The position numbers were made by a program, and so were the translations under genes. Positions 7,775 through 11,373 of a stretch of DNA of 11,373 nt are shown one piece after another (the stretch's first letter is position 1; each line of letters begins with the position of its first letter). The notes under the pieces were generated by a model that had not been told where the DNA came from, searched no databases, and worked only from the letters and a program-made list of their open reading frames with translations. The stretch comes from Bacteroidota bacterium (GTDB lineage Bacteria; Bacteroidota; Bacteroidia; Bacteroidales; WCHB1-69), in the NCBI GenBank assembly GCA_023459435.1, contig JAEWUL010000216.1, positions 1-11,373 of the forward strand, read 5' to 3'.

Positions 7775-8811
7775 TCTTTCAATTCAGCTTGGAGGATATT
7801 TTTCCTTTTGGGGTCTGTTTGGATATTTTCAATAATTATCAACGTAAATAGGGTGACAATAAATGTTGCTAACGTTGATAGAATCATAATGATCAATTTT
7901 TTAGGGTACGATTTTTTATCAGCCGGGATCGCTTTTTCAACTACAAATTTCACAGGCATATTGCTCTCCATATCCATTTTAGCATCTAGCATTCTGGATT
8001 TACATAAGGCTTGATATTCAGTAAAATTGAGTTGTTCATTTTGTAATGTTTGAACGGTGGGTCCCCATTTGGCAAATTTCTCAAGCTCTTTAGCAAGACG
8101 TTGTTGTGCTCCAATATTGCCTTGTGCGATAGCGATAGCGTACTGTTGGGTGATCCTTTCCGCTTGTCTGTCTAAAATCAAAACCCCATTTTCAGCTAAA
8201 ACGGATAAAGAGTCATCAATTCTTTTCATCTCTTGATTGATCTCTTCTAATTGTTTTTCTAATAGATAATATGCTGCAGAAGCCCGTTCTCTCTCTACTT
8301 TATTCTTAAAAGTATCCAGCTGATTTACAATTTCATTAGCCATACGTGCTGCTAACTGACTATCCCAATCAGAAACCGTAACGGAGATCGCTCCATATTG
8401 GGTTCTCTTGATCGTGATCATGTTCTCCATAGCCTTGTACAATCTGGTTTGCCAGTATTTCATATCTTTTTTCAAACCATAATGTTCAACCAGGTTGAAT
8501 TTTTCAATTAAAATATCTTTAATCTCTCTGGAGTTTAGAATCTGAATTAAATGTTCTGTTTCCTCTTCAACAGCATACGCTTTAATATCAAGGCGTTCAT
8601 TATAATTTTGTTCGTTTAGCAAAATTTTGGACAATGAATTGGTACGTGGAGCATAAATGATTGACGTTGATTTAAATTGAGGCCTTATCAGAAGAGAAGC
8701 ACCAAAGGAAATTATTGCTGCTGCAATACTGATAATAATCAACAGTTTACGCCATTTCCAAATAAACCGGATTAGTCCAAATGAATTGAATTCGTTACTC
8801 TTTTCTTGCAT
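7771..8811 (-). CDS. Wzz-type polysaccharide co-polymerase (chain-length determinant), no kinase domain
   Basis: The 346-residue protein has the layout of a polysaccharide co-polymerase: a cytoplasmic N-terminus, a first membrane helix at about 22-42, and a periplasmic region with a long helical coiled-coil stretch (about 170-275, rich in Glu, Lys and Gln). A second membrane helix follows at about 304-327, preceded by a proline-bearing segment (P286, P296, P303 in KSYPKK). The chain ends shortly after the second helix with no Walker-type tyrosine kinase domain, so it is a Wzz-like form and not a full Wzc. Such proteins set glycan chain length together with a Wzy polymerase, and a Wzy_C-family gene follows directly with an ATGA overlap. 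It starts 57 bp after aspS and has no clear promoter in that gap. Confidence 0.85.
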   Translation of the reverse strand: MQEKSNEFNSFGLIRFIWKWRKLLIIISIAAAIISFGASLLIRPQFKSTSIIYAPRTNSLSKILLNEQNYNERLDIKAYAVEEETEHLIQILNSREIKDILIEKFNLVEHYGLKKDMKYWQTRLYKAMENMITIKRTQYGAISVTVSDWDSQLAARMANEIVNQLDTFKNKVERERASAAYYLLEKQLEEINQEMKRIDDSLSVLAENGVLILDRQAERITQQYAIAIAQGNIGAQQRLAKELEKFAKWGPTVQTLQNEQLNFTEYQALCKSRMLDAKMDMESNMPVKFVVEKAIPADKKSYPKKLIIMILSTLATFIVTLFTLIIIENIQTDPKRKNILQAELKE

Positions 8812-8868
8812 ATTTTTAATGTTACAGATTTATAAACTTTTCTAACGTAATATCCGGTTCAAATAGTA

Positions 8869-10614
8869 TTATTTTTTGATTTGAATGAATAATTCTTCTA
8901 ACTGACTGGTCTCAACAGATGCAGGAGCATTGATCATGGTGTCTCTTGCAGAATTGTTTTTGGGGAAGGCAATAAAATCTCTAATCGATTCAGTGTCAGA
9001 TAACACAGAACACAATCTGTCAAACCCTAATGCGATGCCACCATGTGGAGGACAACCGTATTGGAAAGCATTTAACATAAAACCAAACTGATATTCCGCT
9101 TGTTCCTGAGAGAATCCCAGAATCTGGAACATTTTATTTTGAAGGTGCTGATTATGAATTCTAATAGATCCACCACCTACTTCAGTTCCGTTAATCACCA
9201 AATCGTATGCATTGGCATTCACCGCAGCAGGATTGGTGTCTAACATGGCTTCATGTTCAGGTTTTGGAGCGGTAAACATATGGTGTTTAGCATAGTATCT
9301 GTTGGTTTCATCATCCCACTCCAATAATGGAAAATCAATAACCCAGAGCAATTTGTATACACCTGTTTTCCGTAATCCAAGTTGTTTTCCCATCTCTAAC
9401 CGAAGTTCACACATCTGCTTTTGGGTTTTTTCAGTTTTCCCACTAAGGATTAAAATCAAATCACCAGCTTCAGCATTTGCTTTACCAGCAACGATTCGTA
9501 AATCCTCCTGATCATAGAATTTATCGACAGAAGATTTAAAAGTGCCATCTGGTTGGCATTGTATGTAAACAAGTCCGGATGCTCCAATTTGAGGCCGACG
9601 AACAAAATCGGTAAGTCCGTCTAATTGTTTACGGGTATAGCTTGCACAACCTTTTGCTACGATTCCAACAACCAATTCGGCCTCGTTAAAGATCTTAAAA
9701 TCTTTATGTTGCATTATATCAGTCAACTCCACAAATTTCATATCAAAACGCAAATCCGGTTTGTCAGAGCCATAATATTTCATGGCATCAGCGTAGGTAA
9801 TCCTTTCAATGGGGTCAATATCAATATCTTTTAACTTTTTGAATACATGTTTCATCAAACCTTCAAAAGTGTTTAAGATATCCTCTTGCTCAATAAAAGA
9901 CATTTCACAGTCAATTTGTGTAAATTCAGGCTGACGGTCTGCTCGAAGGTCTTCATCTCTAAAACAACGAACGATTTGAAAATAACGATCATAGCCAGAA
10001 ACCATAAGGAGTTGTTTGAATGTTTGAGGAGATTGAGGTAGTGCGTAAAATTCACCGGGGCTAACTCGGGAAGGAACAATAAAATCACGAGCTCCTTCAG
10101 GAGTGGAACGGATCAGAAAAGGGGTTTCAATATCCAGAAACCCAATATTATTTAAATAATTTCTGATTTCAATACCCATTTTATGGCGGAATATGAGATT
10201 GTTTTTTACCGGATTTCTTCTTAAATCAAGGTATCTATATTTTAAACGTAGTTCATCACCACCATCCGATTCATCTTCAATAGTAAAAGGGGGTATAGCT
10301 GACTCATTGAGAACATCAATTTCTTCAACAATAATTTCAATATCACCTGTTGGGATGTTTTTGTTTTTGCTATATCTTTCTGTTACAACCCCAGACACTT
10401 TGATTACCCATTCTCTCCCCATTTTTTCAACTTTTTGAGTCACATCTTCAGGAGTGTCATTGTTAAAAGCGAGTTGAGTAATTCCATAACGATCCCTGAG
10501 ATCGATAAAAGTCATTCCACCCAGTTTTCTCAATTTTTGAATCCATCCGCAAAGGGTCACTTTTTGCCCCACATGACTCATATTCAACTCACCGCAAGTA
10601 TTTGTTCTTAACAT
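8869..10614 (-). CDS. aspS: Aspartyl-tRNA synthetase
   Basis: This class II synthetase charges tRNA-Asp with aspartate in the cytoplasm. Its 581 residues match the usual bacterial length. The N-terminal OB-fold anticodon-binding domain spans about 1-105 ([20 protein letters not shown] at 21-40). The catalytic core contains the flipping-loop and active-site segment TPEGARDF (171-178), motif 2 ([18 protein letters not shown], 216-233) and motif 3 ([10 protein letters not shown], 525-534). The bacterial GAD insertion lies at about 295-400. L31 occupies the position where, to my recollection, discriminating enzymes such as that of E. coli carry leucine and non-discriminating ones carry histidine, so strict tRNA-Asp specificity is inferred weakly. 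It is the first gene of the minus-strand series and has a TAnnTTTG element 50 bp upstream of the ATG. Confidence 0.97.
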   Translation of the reverse strand: MLRTNTCGELNMSHVGQKVTLCGWIQKLRKLGGMTFIDLRDRYGITQLAFNNDTPEDVTQKVEKMGREWVIKVSGVVTERYSKNKNIPTGDIEIIVEEIDVLNESAIPPFTIEDESDGGDELRLKYRYLDLRRNPVKNNLIFRHKMGIEIRNYLNNIGFLDIETPFLIRSTPEGARDFIVPSRVSPGEFYALPQSPQTFKQLLMVSGYDRYFQIVRCFRDEDLRADRQPEFTQIDCEMSFIEQEDILNTFEGLMKHVFKKLKDIDIDPIERITYADAMKYYGSDKPDLRFDMKFVELTDIMQHKDFKIFNEAELVVGIVAKGCASYTRKQLDGLTDFVRRPQIGASGLVYIQCQPDGTFKSSVDKFYDQEDLRIVAGKANAEAGDLILILSGKTEKTQKQMCELRLEMGKQLGLRKTGVYKLLWVIDFPLLEWDDETNRYYAKHHMFTAPKPEHEAMLDTNPAAVNANAYDLVINGTEVGGGSIRIHNQHLQNKMFQILGFSQEQAEYQFGFMLNAFQYGCPPHGGIALGFDRLCSVLSDTESIRDFIAFPKNNSARDTMINAPASVETSQLEELFIQIKK

Positions 10615-10663
10615 CTTTAAAACGTTTTTAAGGTTATCCTTTATGATTTATTAATTTAACCTG

Positions 10664-10671
10664 CAAAGATA
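10664..10671 (-). promoter_or_regulatory. Bacteroidota-type -7 promoter element for aspS
   Basis: TATCTTTG on the minus strand matches TAnnTTTG exactly and would give a 5' leader of roughly 40 nt before the aspS ATG. No clean -33 TTTG is found 19-21 bp upstream, so the upstream half of the promoter is weak or unrecognised. This would be the main promoter for the seven-gene series. Confidence 0.5.
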
Positions 10672-10710
10672 CGAAATAATGAGCTAATAGAAGCCATAAA
10701 AAGAGTGAGA

Positions 10711-10748
10711 CACTACCCCCACCCACTGACACTAACTTCACACACTGA
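10711..10748 (+). repeat. Imperfect 19-bp tandem repeat, two copies
   Basis: Two directly adjoining 19-bp units match at 15 of 19 positions: CACTACCCCCACCCACTGA (10711-10729) and CACTAACTTCACACACTGA (10730-10748). Both begin CACTA and end CACTGA. The patch is C-rich on the plus strand in otherwise very AT-rich DNA and lies about 40 bp upstream of the aspS -7 element. A regulatory role is possible but not shown. Confidence 0.5.
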
Positions 10749-10940
10749 ATATGAAAAAAGTTTCTCAATTTTATTTTTAAAATAAAAGAGGTAAATTATA
10801 AAACGACAAAGCGTATAATTAGGGATCGATTTTGAGATCTTGTATAGTTAATATAACTCTAAAACTTCCATTTTCACTAATGTTTTATAGATTTATTTAA
10901 ATGACCATCTGTTTGATTGTGTTGAATTTATATTTGTTGA

Positions 10941-10958
10941 AACGATAATGAACGATAA
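10941..10958 (+). repeat. Direct repeat AACGATAA, 10-bp period
   Basis: The octamer AACGATAA occurs at 10941-10948 and again at 10951-10958, so the copies sit one helical turn apart, about 40-57 bp upstream of the -33 element of the right-hand gene. The spacing suits an activator or repressor site, but two short AT-rich copies could also be chance. Confidence 0.3.
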
Positions 10959-10997
10959 GAAATATATCATACAATTAACAAATTTTTTTAAAATTAA

Positions 10998-11028
10998 TTT
11001 GTGAATTTATTTTTTTGGTTTATCTTTG
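10998..11028 (+). promoter_or_regulatory. Complete Bacteroidota-type promoter (-33 TTTG, -7 TATCTTTG)
   Basis: TTTG at 10998-11001 is followed, after 19 bp, by TATCTTTG at 11021-11028. Sequence and spacing both fit the -33/-7 consensus known for the Bacteroidota primary sigma factor. The start codon at 11047 lies only 18 bases after the -7 element, so the leader would be short (about 10-14 nt) and A-rich, with no Shine-Dalgarno sequence. Confidence 0.7.
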
Positions 11029-11046
11029 TCAGAAAAATAAATTTCT

Positions 11047-11373
11047 ATGAAAAAGGCATTATTATTTTTTGGTTTTTTTTACATGATAGTTACCTTGATG
11101 TCACAAAGTTACACCATCAGTTTTCAAGCTCAAGGGTCAAGTACTATCGTTGATAGTGTTTTGATTGAAAATTTATCACAAGGTACAAAGTTAAAGATGA
11201 ATGGGAGTGATGTCCTCAAGTTGGTATTACCAATTGGAGTAGACGAATATAACAATAATATAAATGGTGGATTATCCATTTATCCTAATCCATTTTCAGA
11301 TATTTGTAATATTAAGTTTGAAGTTCCATCGTCAGGGAATAGTTTGATTAATATCTATGATCTTTTAGGTAGA
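11047..11373 (+). CDS. Secreted protein with N-terminal-lying T9SS sorting-like domain, 3' truncated
   Basis: The first 109 codons are visible and the frame stays open to the window edge, so the gene is cut by the window and not broken. Residues 1-20 form a signal peptide (Lys-Lys, then a hydrophobic core rich in Leu and Phe). Residues 21-62 look like a small beta domain (YTISFQAQGSSTIVDSV, then ENLSQGTKLKMNGSDVLKL). Residues 74-109 resemble the type A T9SS C-terminal sorting domain: GLSIYPNPFSD (75-85), a hydrophobic strand and INIYDLLGR (101-109). In ordinary T9SS cargo this domain closes the protein, whereas here it begins about 75 residues in. I recall similar short-header proteins in uncultured Bacteroidales, but their function is not known to me. 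The rest of the product lies outside the window. A well-formed promoter sits just upstream. Confidence 0.75.
   Translation, partial: MKKALLFFGFFYMIVTLMSQSYTISFQAQGSSTIVDSVLIENLSQGTKLKMNGSDVLKLVLPIGVDEYNNNINGGLSIYPNPFSDICNIKFEVPSSGNSLINIYDLLGR

Larger units (their letters stand above)
10615..11046. other. Divergent intergenic region between aspS and the secreted-protein gene
   Basis: These 432 bp separate two divergent genes and contain no credible coding sequence. They hold the aspS -7 element (10664-10671), the 19-bp tandem repeat (10711-10748), an AT-only palindrome (10769-10787) and a direct repeat AACGATAA with 10-bp spacing (10941-10948, 10951-10958). A complete Bacteroidota-type promoter for the right-hand gene follows (10998-11028). 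The rest is AT-rich with no recognised RNA or riboswitch. Confidence 0.7.

Noticed and set aside
8812..8868. Promoter for the Wzz-like gene in the gap after aspS
   Set aside because: A TTTG is present, but no TAnnTTTG follows at 19-21 bp.
10751..10780. Nine-codon reading frame starting ATGAAAAAAG on the plus strand
   Set aside because: It looks like the start of a signal peptide but stops after nine codons and has no promoter or ribosome-binding context; chance in AT-rich DNA.
10769..10787. Perfect AT-only palindrome (TTTTATTTT / AAAATAAAA)
   Set aside because: A one-base loop and A/T-only composition make it expected by chance in this spacer and unstable as a hairpin.
10929..10936. Second TAnnTTTG (TATATTTG) on the plus strand
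   Set aside because: Nearest upstream TTTG is only 13 bp away, and the element is more than 100 bp from the gene; the 10998-11028 promoter fits far better.

Overview
The window looks like a chromosomal segment of an AT-rich member of the Bacteroidota. Three observations support this. The upstream regions carry the Bacteroidota promoter signature (a -7 element matching TAnnTTTG, in the best case with a -33 TTTG 19 bp upstream). None of the genes has a convincing AGGAGG-type ribosome binding site. The partial gene at the right edge encodes a segment resembling a type IX secretion (T9SS) sorting domain. I cannot name a genus.

Left edge (1-170): the 3' half of a tRNA-Asn(GTT), from the anticodon loop to the discriminator base, with no 5' half. 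A strong hairpin terminator follows it. This is the arrangement expected at the far att junction of an element integrated into tRNA-Asn, with the element lying to the left outside the window.

Centre (208-10614): seven genes, all on the minus strand, with short or no gaps, reading right to left: aspartyl-tRNA synthetase (aspS), a Wzz-type polysaccharide co-polymerase, an O-antigen ligase/polymerase-like membrane protein (4-bp ATGA overlap with the Wzz gene), threonine ammonia-lyase with a C-terminal ACT domain (ilvA), a 1073-residue envelope protein (degenerate peptidase-like domain, TolB-like propeller, Omp85-like barrel), a cysteine-rich DUF3109 protein and a secreted endonuclease/exonuclease/phosphatase-family protein. 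Spacing (57, -4, 41, 2, 4 and 68 bp) allows one transcript from a promoter upstream of aspS. An extra promoter-like -7 element precedes the last gene. The string mixes housekeeping translation and amino-acid metabolism with surface polysaccharide and outer-membrane functions, so it is probably a co-transcribed block and not a single pathway.

Right edge (10615-11373): a 432-bp divergent intergenic region with promoter elements for both directions, an imperfect 19-bp tandem repeat, and a 10-bp-spaced direct repeat. It is followed by the first 109 codons of a secreted protein that runs off the window. That protein has its T9SS sorting-domain-like segment near the N-terminus, where these domains are not normally found.

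The items most worth a second look are the tRNA-Asn half-gene as an integration scar, the misplaced sorting domain at the right edge, and the three-part outer-membrane protein whose peptidase-like domain has lost every expected zinc and catalytic residue. I found no CRISPR array, insertion sequence or obvious defence system.
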